Shown here piece after piece: positions 45,996 to 56,967 of a stretch of 64,000 nt of DNA (the stretch's first letter is position 1; the number at the start of each line of letters is the position of its first letter). A program made the translations under genes and the position numbers. This DNA comes from Mesostigma viride (lineage: Eukaryota; Streptophyta; Mesostigmatophyceae; Mesostigmatales; Mesostigmataceae), in contig RPFO01000080.1 of NCBI GenBank assembly GCA_009746045.1, forward strand, positions 10,251,013-10,315,012, written 5' to 3'. The notes below the pieces were generated by a model. The model saw only the letters and a program-made list of their open reading frames with translations. It ran no database searches and was not told where the DNA came from.

Positions 45996-46094
45996 TTTAA
46001 GGGAGTTGACTGTTCTTGGGGGGCGACAGAGAGGAATTGAGTATGGAGGGGGGTTGATACAATAGGGATACAGTACTTATTGGGGAAAATGAGG

Positions 46095-47326
46095 GGACTT
46101 GAGACAAGTCATTAACTCATCAATTAATCACGTGCTCCCGCTGGGGAGTCACGGAGCACCAGAGTGCTTCTAATCCCTGAGTGTGCACAGCGGGCAGGGG
46201 GCAAAGAACCCCCCCCTTCCCTCGTGCCACAGGCATGCTGGCCAGAGGGCCGGTGCACGATCGAACCCGTCGAAATGATCCGGCATCCCCGGGCGTCCCC
46301 AACATCTACTGCTCCAATTTTGGTACTTTTGAAATTCCATGCCTGGAGCGCAAAGTTTGCAATATATGTTAAAAATATAATTACTTACAGCAGAGTGAAA
46401 TCACTCAAACCAAAGCAAACGCCCAGCTATAAACCTATATACAGAGCCATGTCAAAGCTCTATACTACGATAAGACCAATGGAAACGCCTAACGGGAGGA
46501 ACCTAATAGCCCTGCTGCACCGCAAAATCAGCCCGCGTACGGCGGAGCATGATGTCCGCCATGGCCCGAGTCAGCGCCACCGACAAGCGCTGACGCCAAT
46601 ATGACGTCCAGGTCCGCGCCGACCATGGGGCCCGCTGGCCCTCCAGGTCCAGCCGGTCCTCCCGGAGCCGGCAACACTCCTTGAAGAAGGCGGAGGTCAG
46701 GGGCCCCATGGCCCCAAACTCCTCCAGGACAAAGGGCACCACACGATGGTGCCCGACGTCGCCGTAGGCCAGGAGCTTGGCCCGCTCCGCCCGGTCCGCC
46801 GTGTAACCTGCCGTGAGGGAGGCCCCAGCCACGTGGCTAAGAGCCAAGGGCCGCGCCACCGAAACGTCAATAAGCAGATGCCGGCCACCCCCCTCAAAGT
46901 CCAGCACCACGATGTCAGGCCGGTGGTTGGGGGAATAGAAGGCAGCGCCATCCGCATCCTCGGACCGGATGTTCGCGTGGGGGAAAACCGACCGAATCAT
47001 GGCGAGCACCACCGTCAGGAGGACAGTGTGCAAATACAAATACCAATTCTGATTCTGTTGGCCCCCCATGCAGGCAAGGTAGTGAGTCCCCGTGGGATCC
47101 AGCGGCTGCCCACAGCTACCACAAGGCCGCCCGGCCGGAACAAGAGGCTGCGGGGCAAATAGCTGGTGCCGGAGCGCCACCGAGTAGTGGCTGGGAGCCA
47201 AGGCGAATGGGGGGGCCATGGGAAGAGCACGAAGGTACGCAATATATGTGCCGTTTGTAGCTCTAGCTCTATAATAACCTGACCAACCCCGCATTCCTCA
47301 AAGTAGCACTTGTTGCCTATTCTCAA
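46095..47326 (-). mobile_element. LINE 3' fragment encoding a zinc knuckle and endonuclease-like domain
   Basis: The minus-strand frame 47294-46503 has no convincing start and looks like the C-terminal end of a larger protein. It carries CGSCGQPLDPTGTHYLACMGG (a Cys-x2-Cys...His-x4-Cys knuckle) and then RPDIVVLDFEGGGRHLLIDVSV, the pattern of a PD-(D/E)xK restriction-like endonuclease fold with conserved RPD and D. A 3' UTR follows, then GTGACTCCCCAGCGGGAGCA (about 46138-46157) and a TAAT-like tail (about 46105-46132), like the end of the RT copy at 2297-2346. In site-specific LINEs such a domain nicks the target. The copy is 5'-truncated near 47326. Confidence 0.65.
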
Positions 47327-47826
47327 ATGTTATGCGAATCACATGATTAGGATCTGCTTCACGATTGCTATTGCTCGAGATTCAATTAAGAATGATTGAG
47401 ATCAATAAATGATGAACCAAATAAACCAAATTAGGCCACTTGACAAGTTCATGATCCATTTAAATTGTACAATTAAGCGATTAATTAATTCATAAATCAT
47501 ACATTACATGGGATACCCCCGTCGACGAGCTAGTGGTACGTACAATGAAACATTTGAGTTTGTAACATGTCTCCATGGATATATACATGTATGCTGGACC
47601 TCGCGCATCTCAGCCCTCTAAGAAATGTTATTTGAACTCAGGTCTAGATCTAAATATATACATGATCTGGATAATATTATACACTTCCTTAAAAGAGCAT
47701 GAATCGAGCTTTACAATTCAGGACAAGGAACTCGTTTGCAAATCACGGCTGAAAGGCAAGTGCTCACAACGAAGCACGTGCTCTCAAGGCTGTCCACCTC
47801 GTCCAACCAAGCCCGGGCGAGCTGGC
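47327..47826. other. AT-rich spacer, no gene seen
   Basis: Short AT-rich sequence with TTAATTAATT near 47481. The 3' end of the transposon at 47827-51960 may fall here, but I could not identify a terminal inverted repeat. Confidence 0.4.
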
Positions 47827-50800
47827 CTACTGAACAGGTCTCTTCTTGGCCAAGTTCGTGAGCCGTTTCTCGACGTCTGTCGGAATGGTCAAGATGGCCT
47901 GGCGATTGTTAGCTGGGTTGACAACAATGGTGTGTTCGAACCCCGCGTCCATGCACAGGTAGCAATTGACCAAGTTTGGCTGTTCAGGTTGGGCATCGGC
48001 GTCCATTTTGAACATCGTCGCCATACCCGGAAATCTGTCCCAGTAGCGCACCCCCACCACCCATTGTCCCTTACGGAACAACTCCCTATCGACCTTGCCG
48101 TTTCTGTCGGCCACTCGCCTCACGAAAGTAGCGGCCACCTGATAAGGCTCCTGCAAGACTTCCGCTAGCCAATATGGATGATCTGGATCGTGGGACCCAT
48201 CACCAGAGTAGGACTCGACGGCAAAAATGTCTCGCAGCTTCAGTCTCCTTCCCATCATCGTCCTCTCTGCCTGTAGTCTGTTCAGTCGCGTCCCTGCGTG
48301 CCCCCCTTGTCCGTTTGGGTTCCTTTGCACTGGCTCCCCCAGTTTGTGGAGCTTCATCCGAGCACCTCCCACATTCCAGCCGTCCATGTCGGTCCACTCC
48401 TTTCGACAATCCCACCACCTTTCCTCGGCGCACGCACCGCCACAATAGCAGGAATACTGGCGCAGCATTAAGCGCGTCACATTCGACTTGTCCATGCGCC
48501 ACCAGTGCGCCTTCTTCACTCCTTTGATTTCGCCGCGCCCTGGGCTGTAAGGAAGCACCTGCGCGTCGAAGACAAGATTTGCACAAGGGAAAGTTGAAGT
48601 TACGAGACCATCGAGCTAGTTGTGTTTTATTAAGCACTCCTGATCGCCAGGACTCCAAGAACGCCCTAGAAACGACGGCCGGCGTAACTATTCCCTGAAC
48701 GAGGACTGTACACTTAATTACCTCGGGGAACTCGAAGAAGTTACGCCTGGTCGTTGTGGTCCCGCCCACCGCCCCCGACGCCAGATTCTCCACCAACTGG
48801 GCGGCCGTCTGTTTGTCCTGGTTCTCTTCCCTGATGTGCCACCTCCTCAACATGCACTTCACAGTCCCACCAGCTCCATCCACCTCCCCCTTTCCGTGCT
48901 GCTCCCCAAAGTAATTCCACTCAAATGACTCCAGGTGCGGATCCTCCGTCAGCAGCCGGGCCATTTCCGCGATCACATTCCTTGACTTGAACTGCATGGA
49001 GCAATTGTCCGACCACCCAATGAAGCGCTTCACCTCTACCCCTTCTGACCGTAGTGTCGCCAGGATTTTGAGGATAGCAAAACGGAGGGCCCGCCCGTCC
49101 CTTTTCATTCCGCCCTGTCCGATGAAGTGAAACTCCCTTCTCACGACCTTTCCCGACGCTGGATCCAAGTAGCGCACGATCCAGGGCATAAGGACGAATG
49201 TGACTGGATGCCAATACTGTGCTTGGAGATTGTGATAGGTGTAAGACTGGTAGTTCTCGGCGTAATCTGTGTGGCATACAAGGTCCCCCACCCGCATCCT
49301 TGAGAGACATTCCTTGGAGGCGTCCGCTTGCCACCACGCGTTGAAGCAATGCTGGATGAAGTCCGGCCACTTGTCCACAATCGCCTCCTTTAGCTCCGTT
49401 GGTGTGGACTTGACGTCGACTTGCGTCAATCGCTGCCCACCAGCCTTTGCGATCTCGTCACAGTCGTCCTGCATATGCGCAATGTGCACATACAGAAAAG
49501 ACATCAACTTCGACCCACCAATGACCTGTAGGAAGAAAAAAGACAGGACCTCAGGAAAAATTGAAAAAGAAACGCCTTGGGGCGCAACCACTCCACTAAA
49601 AATTACCTCTGGCCCAAGAACCTCAGGAAACATTGCTTAAGAAACGCCTTGGGGCGCAACCACTCCACTAAAAATTACCTCTGGCCCAAGAACCTCAGGA
49701 AACATTGCAAAAGAAACGCCTTGGGGCGCAACCACTCCACTAAAAATTACCTCTGGCCCAAGAACCGCACCCGGCGGCACATCCTGCATCTCGTATCTGG
49801 TCCATGAAATCAGGTGGTTGGAAGCCTCCTCCCGTTCGCATAACATGAAGTTCCGAATTCCACACTTGGGAGCCCGGCAAGTGCCCAACACACAAGCCTT
49901 ACGCCGGATCGAGCAAACCCCCAACTCCTCGCCCAGGTCATGATCGGGCACCCCTTCCTCGTCGTCCAGCACCCTCCCATGCATGGGCAGATCCTCAAGT
50001 TCGCCCTGAAAAGGCTGAACCTGCGGCCGCGACGACCCCACAGACGACCTCGAACCTCCCCCCTCCCTCATCCCCTCCACCTCACAAGTAAACTTGTTCA
50101 CCCACTCTGTCGTGTGAGTGGCTTTGAAAATGGAACATGTGGGCACGGAGGACCCCACGTCGAGCTGGCTACCATGATCGCACGCGTGGCATTCAGGTCC
50201 GCACTCGCATCTGGCATGAAAAGTTGCACGAAATTTGGCCAACCCCCCAACCATGGACTGCATGGTAGTGTGGTGCTGGCATGCGCACAAGTTCCGCATT
50301 TTCCACCGCCCCTTGACGCATGCGGGCATATGCTTGCAAAAAGAAGTGTATCCCACATGAACTGTGCTCTTCTGATTCGTGCGAGGCATTGACATCCCCT
50401 CCTCCGTCTCCATAATCACCTGATTTCCCCCCCTCACGCCCTCCTCTCCCTCCACCCCCCCCCCTCCCTAGTGTCCATCCGCCGCGGTGGCTTCAACTCC
50501 GGATGGCGGGAAATGAACACTTCGTAAATCTTCGACTTGGAGACAGTATAGTAGCGCGCACCCTCCGAAAACGCTAGTGTATGTTTGTAATCCTTTCTTG
50601 TCCATTCACAATGAACATCCTTCATGTTCGGAGACGCCCGCGTCAAGTTATCATCCCTCCAGCACGCTTGTATCAGGGCAATGACTTCCGTCGGAAGCTC
50701 GTCTTTCCTCCTCCTCCTCTCTGGCGCACTCATCAAAAGGTCGTCCTCCCCTTCTTCCATTCCATCCCTGTGACCCCGAACAGTTGCGACAAAGCGCCTG

Positions 50801-51249
50801 TCAATCCCGAACGCGCGCTCCACAATCCTGTCCGGGACGCCCTCCATTGCCTTCGTAACAAGTCCACACAAGGCCCACCTAAGCCCACGATCCTTCTCAG
50901 ATGTTCCCAAGTCGCCAAAAGCCTTCTTGATGGTATCCCGAAGAGATTCCGCCCAACTTTCAGGAAGCCCGTCGTCACAGTTCTTCCTCTTCTTAATGCC
51001 GTTGCTCTCGGCCACCATGGCATTTAGTCTTGAAGCTGCGCAAGACAGAACCTCCGCGCTCATCTCTGGCGTCCTGTGGTTGTTTGCTTTCACGCGTTCC
51101 GCCATGATAGGAAAGATGTCATTGGCAATTTTGTACCCCTTGTTCTCGATGTACTTGTCGCTCCGGGGACCGCGAAGTGCAGGCTCCCGGTCGTCCTTGG
51201 ACAAGGGACGCGAACCGTCGGAAACGGCCCCCCGCCCCGATTGCGCCAT
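47827..51249 (-). CDS. DDE-type transposase with HGKGxxDGxGGxxK motif (three exons, one homopolymer frameshift)
   Basis: Deduced minus-strand exons are 51249-49751, 49525-48722 and 48558-47827, joined by introns with GAG|GTAATT donors and CAG|GT acceptors, about 1,000 aa. Exon 1 carries an N-terminal charged part with a helical KSKIYEVFISRHPELK stretch and, after a one-base frame change at a 10-G run (50455-50464), a Cys/His-rich zinc-binding region (CKHMPACVKGRWK, CECGPECHACDHG). Exon 2 holds the core: HTDYAENYQ, then GWSDNCSMQFKSRN, then NYFGEQHGKGEVDGAGG with TVK. The two Asp and the Glu are candidate catalytic residues. Exon 3 has WWRMDKSN and a possible zinc motif CYCGGAC, and ends at a TGA/TAG-type stop at 47827. 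I recall similar DDE proteins in Sola-like eukaryotic transposons, but that family name is tentative. The first exon could start upstream of 51249. Confidence 0.7.
49571..49786 (-). repeat. 72-bp tandem repeat (three units) across the transposase exon 1 donor
   Basis: Units start near 49571, 49643 and 49715. Each contains GGGCCAGAG|GTAATTTTTAG on the minus strand, giving donor GT positions 49750, 49678 and 49606. The unit is 24 codons long. Using the second donor would add exactly 24 residues in frame; a TAA in the next unit (about 49637-49642) blocks use of the third. Confidence 0.88.
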
Positions 51250-51389
51250 CAGACTTTGGTCAGACGGCAGCTGATTTTTTTCGCCTCTTAATCCCGCGGC
51301 ACCGAAAGCCCTGAGGATGAGTAATGATAAATAATCACCATTAAAGACACGACGAAAACGATGGGCATCAAACAAGAACGACAAGCGTC

Positions 51390-51960
51390 ATTAATAACGC
51401 CGGCCGGCGCAACTGGATACATGTAAACCATACAAAAGTGATTTTATGAAACACATACAGTTTGTCATTAATAACGACGGCCGGCGTAACTCGGGCGCAA
51501 TTAAAAACCATTAAGAAGCAACTCAGGATATGCAGGCAGAAATCCTTCAGGTGTAAAAAAGATGTACAAACACACTTTTGGTAATGGGGCCTGATTGCGC
51601 AACTGCAAGATACCATTGGAAACGCCGGCCGGCGCAACTGGATGCATGTACATAAACCATACAAAAGTGATTTGCACAAAACCCCTACAATTTGTCATGA
51701 GTAACGACGGCCGGCGTAACTCGGTTGCATTTGAAAACCACAAAGAAGCAACTCAGGTAGTGAAGGCGGAAATCCCAGAGGTGATAAAATGTTCACCAAC
51801 ACAAAATGTTGATAAGCGTGCAAGCTTTTGCAAATGCGCGCAAGATACCATTGGAAACGCCGGCCGGCGCAACTGGAACACCAAAACAAAAAACTTGATT
51901 TGCACGAAACCCATTCAGTTCGTCATGGATAACGACGGCCGGCGCAACTTCATGGCACTC
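51390..51960. repeat. Subterminal repeats with CGGCCGGCG palindromic core upstream of the transposase
   Basis: About 225-235 bp units begin near 51396, 51621 and 51856. Each has two boxes: AACGCCGGCCGGCGCAACTGG-type (51396, 51621, 51856) and AACGACGGCCGGCGTAACTC-type (51473, 51703, 51931). A seventh box lies inside transposase intron 2 (about 48669-48688). Such repeated palindromic boxes next to a transposase gene are candidate transposase-binding sites. Confidence 0.8.
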
Positions 51961-52240
51961 ACCACTTTCACCAAATGCCATGTCGCCATTATATTGAGGA
52001 AAGCGAAGTATGCCCACTTAAAGCTGTGGTCTGCAGAACATTGACACAAAATATGCATGGTATTTCAAGCAATGAATGCTATGTGTCAGGCATCAATGTC
52101 TTTATTGTATCCAAATGTGGTTAGGACGGAGGTTTACATTGGTTGCTATTTTAAGACAATGGCGTATAACCAAACATTGCACACACTCAAGAGTGTACTT
52201 ATGCTGAACTGGAAAGGAACAATAAACCCCAATAAGGTAG

Positions 52241-53666
52241 TCGGATTTCTTTGAAAAGAGTTTCTCGAAGTGAGGCGGGGAATAAGGCCGCTCACGGAAG
52301 CCGCCTGGATGGTCGGCTGAACCGGGCGGGTTTGGCAGATGTAACCGGATTTGGCTAATGGCTGGCGACCTGGAATTGTTAGTAGGGGCAGTGGCCCTAT
52401 TGTACTACAATCTCGAAACAATCTTATGCTTAAAGTTTGACAGGGCCGGGTTTGTTGAACCGGTATGTCGAATGATAATTAGAACCTTTCGGAAAGGGTA
52501 TTTGATTGGTTGTTGTTTTTGTGGTACGGTAGGTGTCGCTACATTCTCAGGTTGACATGTTAAGTTAAGCTCGGTTGCTGATGTCAGCCCCGTGCTAGTG
52601 CAGTTTGACTACTTTGGCGGCGTAGTGACATTGTTGTGGTCTTTTTTCTTGTAAACGTTGGCTGAGCGCCGACGGCTGAGGCTATGGCGGTACAAGAAGT
52701 GCCTCACCAGCCTTGCGCTCAGCATGGGTGCGGGGCTAAAATTTGTTAACCAAATTTCCGGCATCCATGATCCCTGGCTGCTTAAGGCGGTTGGGATTCA
52801 TGGCTGCCACTGGCCCGGAATTAATGTCCGGGTGATCGGGGTTTAAATGCGAAGCGGGGGCTGATGCATTATTTAATTAATGGCTGGTTTGTTTGAAAGA
52901 AACGGCCAGCTGGCCGGGTTGGACAAGGGCTAGCTTGCTTGATGGTTCCGTACCTGGGGATGCTTGCGCCTCGGGTTGGGCTGTCGGCAGGCTGGCCTGC
53001 CTTTGAGTTGTCTCGTACCTGGAAATGCTTGCATTCCGGGTTGGGCTTGGCTTGAGGGCCGTCGCGGCTCGGGGGGGTAAAAAATTTAAGTCACCATTGT
53101 GGGACACGGAGCCTTGGCGCAGGAGGCAAGGGCTGAAAATCAACTTGATTTCGTATTCAGTGGTATTTCCATTGTTTTGTACGGAAGGAGTGTTTATGTG
53201 CTCGGCACTAAGTTGGTTGCTCTTCAAAAAAGTTGTAAAACTGGGCGTCGGCTGGAATCAGCGGTGCCAGTCAGCAGCTTTTGCTTTGACTTTGTGTTCC
53301 GCGACAGCACCCCTTAGCGGACCAGAGAAGAGGTCGGCAACGAGGTCAGCGGGGGCCCCCGAGTGGGGTCAAAAATGCGAGCTGTGTCGATCGACAGTGC
53401 ATGAATTTTTGTGCATTCACAGTCGCTGGGAATTAAATCTGTTTTCTGGCAACGGAGAGCGCCCATCGCGACAGGACAGCTTTTGACGGGAAAGGAAATG
53501 GTGCTTCTTTAGCGGACCGGAGGGCCAGGAAGGGGAGGTTGGGTAATCGCGAGTCATGCCTCTGGAGTTCTTAATAGCGGTTCTGTAACCGCTACCTGTC
53601 TATATGCATCTACTTATTGTTTTAACAAAGATGCTGGTGACTATGGTGAGCAAACGGGTGTATGAA
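52241..53666. repeat. Long tandem duplication, unit 1
   Basis: Its first about 410 bases (52241-52652) recur at 53667-54078 almost unchanged, and its last about 130 bases (53536-53665) recur at 54115-54241. Unit 2 is therefore the same unit with an internal deletion of about 880 bp. No gene is recognised inside. Confidence 0.85.
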
Positions 53667-54241
53667 TCGGATTTCTTTGAAAAGAGTTTCTCGAAGTGAG
53701 GCGGGGAATAAGGCCGCTCACGGAAGCCGCCTGGATGGTCGGCTGAACCGGGTGGGTTTGGCAGATGTAACCGGATTTGGCTAATGGCTGGCGACCTGGA
53801 ATTGTTAGTAGGGGCAGTGGCCCTATTGTACTACAATCTCGAAACAATCTTATGCTTAAAGTTTGACAGGGCCGGGTTTGTTGAACCGGTATGTCGAATG
53901 ATAATTAGAACCTTTCGGAAAGGGTATTTGATTGGTTGTTGTTTTTGTGGTACGGTAGGTGTCGCTACATTCTCAGGTTGACATGTTAAGTTAAGCTCGG
54001 TTGCTGATGTCAGCCCCGTGCTAGTGCAGTTTGACTACTTTGGCGGCGTAGTGACATTGTTGTGGTCTTTTTTCTTGTCCCACCCACCCACCCTCTTTGG
54101 TGGCCTGGTCTGCGCGGGTAATCGCGAGTCATGCCTCTGGAGTTCTTAATAGCGGTTCTGTAACCGCTACCTGTCTATATGCATCTACTTATTGTTTTAA
54201 CAAAGATGCTGGTGACTATGGTGAGCAAACGGGTGTATGAA
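53667..54241. repeat. Long tandem duplication, unit 2 (internally deleted)
   Basis: It consists of the head and tail of unit 1 joined by a short CCCACCCACCCACCC-containing spacer (54079-54114). Both units carry the hairpin GCGGTTCTGTAACCGC. Confidence 0.85.
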
Positions 54242-54412
54242 ATATTTTTCTTTTACATTTTAATTTTTTATATACTAGTTTATATAATATTATATTATAT
54301 TAATTATATTATGCTATATTATGTTATATGAAATAACATTAAAATTAACATAAAATTAAAATTATATATTAATTATAGTATATTATATAATTTATATTAT
54401 ATATTATATTCA
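54242..54412. other. AT-rich island
   Basis: About 170 bases almost entirely A/T, built from TATAT and TTATATTA words, starting exactly where the tandem duplication ends. The surrounding DNA is balanced to GC-rich. Confidence 0.85.
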
Positions 54413-56265
54413 CGATGCTCTGTGTATTAATGAGATATCAGACACACCTACATCACATCGCCTTCGCCTTGATGTTTCCGTTGTATGGGTCCGGTCGGGC
54501 GTTGGTAGCTGGTCGACAACAATTCTACATTTCCTAAAAAAAAATGCGACCGTGCCTACATTCGAAGGCGCGCTGTGGCTGACCTGAACTATCGGTGAAC
54601 ACCTCGGCGTCACTTGACCGGCCTAGGTTGACATTTCGGCAGAGTAACGCTGCTTAAAGGATCATTGCGTAGTTCGCGCGATTTGGCTCTTTATATATGT
54701 TTTTGGAGACGACGAGCAAGCATCCGATTGGTCAGCCAATTCCTGTCCAGTCCTCGGACAGTGTCCAATCCGGTGCTTGGGATCCAGAAAACGTGCTCGA
54801 GCCTGGCCACTCTGTCGCGGGCGCCGCGCTAGTGGCGTCGCGCCCAAACCTGACCAGGCCATAGGAAAGGGCGGGGGCGAATGCAAGAATTATTGTTATA
54901 TCCTGACCTGTCCTGGGGAAGGTCCGGGGCGAATGCAAGAATTAATATACCTGCGTATGCAACCAACACGGCCGATCCACATACATAATCCGACTGAGCT
55001 GGACGGTACGGACCAAATTTCGGTGCAAATTGAGGCCCAAAAGCTATGTCGGCACGGTGCGCGCACCCCTTGCGGTAGTGGCCATGGCGACTGCCTTTAG
55101 ACGAAACGTGACAAATCTGGCACGCGGAAAGCAGAAAAAATGCTCGATTGTTGGAGAAAATTAGTTACTGATTCTAATTTATGGCGGGATGGTTGCGATC
55201 TATAATGTCGCGGGCTTTTTTTCTTTGCCATCGGCAGGGGGGTCCGGCCTGAATTTCTGTCGGGATGAATAAAGTATAATGGATGCCTGCCGGGTTGATT
55301 GTCGATTGTTGCCAGTTTTGATGGTCGTAAGGAAAGCTAGTTTAATGATGTTTCTAAAGCCGTAAAAATTCCCGCTGCTATCTTTACCTTTCCCGTCATT
55401 TTGCGGTAAGATAACATTAGCCCTGCGCGATGCGTACTGCCCAACCACTCCATGAAAGGGTGGACTTTCTTGTGCGCCTGGGCACGAATAAATGCCCGTT
55501 ATGGTACGTTCTTGTGTTAAACGTCTTAAGCTAGCGTTTTCCTGCTTTCTTAGCTCGTTGAGCGTAAGCTTTTTGCCTTCTTTCCGGCCAGATGCAGCCA
55601 GAAAGTTGCGGGTCCTGGCGCTGCATCGCTGGATTCCTGGGTGTCTTTTAGCTAGTTAATCGTCTGTGACGTGGCTGGCTTTCTGCAGCGCGTGGCCCGC
55701 AACCTGTCGGGAAGGTGTAATGCTTTTATTTCCATGCTTCTCTGAAATTTCTTGTGCTTTATAGACAGTTGTGTTCGAGGAAATTCACGCGGTCTTCCTA
55801 AGCAGCGGCATCATTTTCCCCAGACACTGACGAGCTGGCACCTGTCTCCTAAAGAGAGCAGCTCGTGCTTGTTAGAAAGGAGGCAGTGTGCATTTTGCGG
55901 GACACAATGCTTTGGTGGCACATGCGTCAGGTAGGCTGTTCCAATGGTCTCTTCACCTTTCCCACTGAGTAAATGTTAGCATTTGTCATGCTAACCAGAG
56001 CAGCTAGCCACAGGTTGGCTGGATAAAAAGTCAGCTTATTTTCTCTTTATATACTGCGTGTGTGGTCCTCCACGTGTCCGGCTTGTTGGGCATTTTGGAA
56101 GAGGGTTTATAATGTGTTGTTGGGTGGAACAACTTGGTTGTTGGCACAAAATCACACATTATTAGCCTGAGATAGGCATGACATATGCTGCTCAGGCGTG
56201 TCGTCCTACCAGCCTTGTTGTTAAGGGTAGACTCACAAGGCTGGCTGTGCCGATGGAGGGGTGGG
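54413..56265. other. No supported gene
   Basis: There are only short open frames (60-107 codons) without recognisable domains. A direct repeat GGGGCGAATGCAAGAATTA occurs at about 54874 and 54927. Confidence 0.4.
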
Positions 56266-56269
56266 GCGT

Positions 56270-56702
56270 GCTAGCCCCCCCCACACCCACGCATGCATGC
56301 TAGCCCACCCCCACACCCACGCATGCATGCTAGCCCACACTCACACCCACGCATGCATGCTAGCCCACCCCCACACCCACGCATGCATGCTAGCCCCCCC
56401 ACACACCCACGCATGCATGCCAGCCCCCCCCACACCCACGCATGCATGACAGCCCCCCCCCACACCCACGCATGCATGCTAGCCCCACACACACACCCAC
56501 GCATGCATGCCAGCCCCCATACACACCCACGCATGCATGCCAGCCCCCCCCACACTTACGCATGCATGCTAGCCCCCCCACACACCCACGCATGCATGCC
56601 AGCCCCCCCACACACCCACGCATGCAGGCTAGCCCACCCCCACACCCACGCATGCATGCCAGCCCACCCCCACACCCACGCGTGCATGCCAGCCCACCCC
56701 TA
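56270..56702 (+). repeat. 30-bp minisatellite with GCATGCATGC core
   Basis: About 14 units of CACACCCACGCATGCATGC followed by (T/C)AGCCC(A/C)CCC. Frames in all phases are open and encode only His/Pro-rich or Cys/Gly-rich repeats, so they are not taken as genes. Confidence 0.93.
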
Positions 56703-56967
56703 GCTTGAGCGTGCTTGTAAAGTTTTTGCATGGTTTATTAAAATGAGTGGAATATGTATTTATTGCATTAAATGTTAATTTTATCATGAATGAAAATGGT
56801 CAACATTGCCGAAGTGCCCCTAAATTGCTCAATATTGTGTGCTCAAGAATTCAATGAGGATTGTCATCATGGAAACCCGCACAAATTCACGATTCCGGGC
56901 ATGCATGTGAAAGTATCAAGAACAATTTTCAATTAAGAATGGTATCTCATTGTTCCATGAATCAATA
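56703..56967. other. Spacer between minisatellite and satellite
   Basis: AT-rich, with no gene or repeat recognised. Confidence 0.4.

Noticed and set aside
52358-52555. 65-codon frame duplicated at 53784-53981
   Set aside because: Identity follows from the recent duplication; no domain or start context supports a gene.
56261-56731. Cys/Gly/Met- or His/Ala/Pro-rich frames
   Set aside because: 30-bp minisatellite translation.
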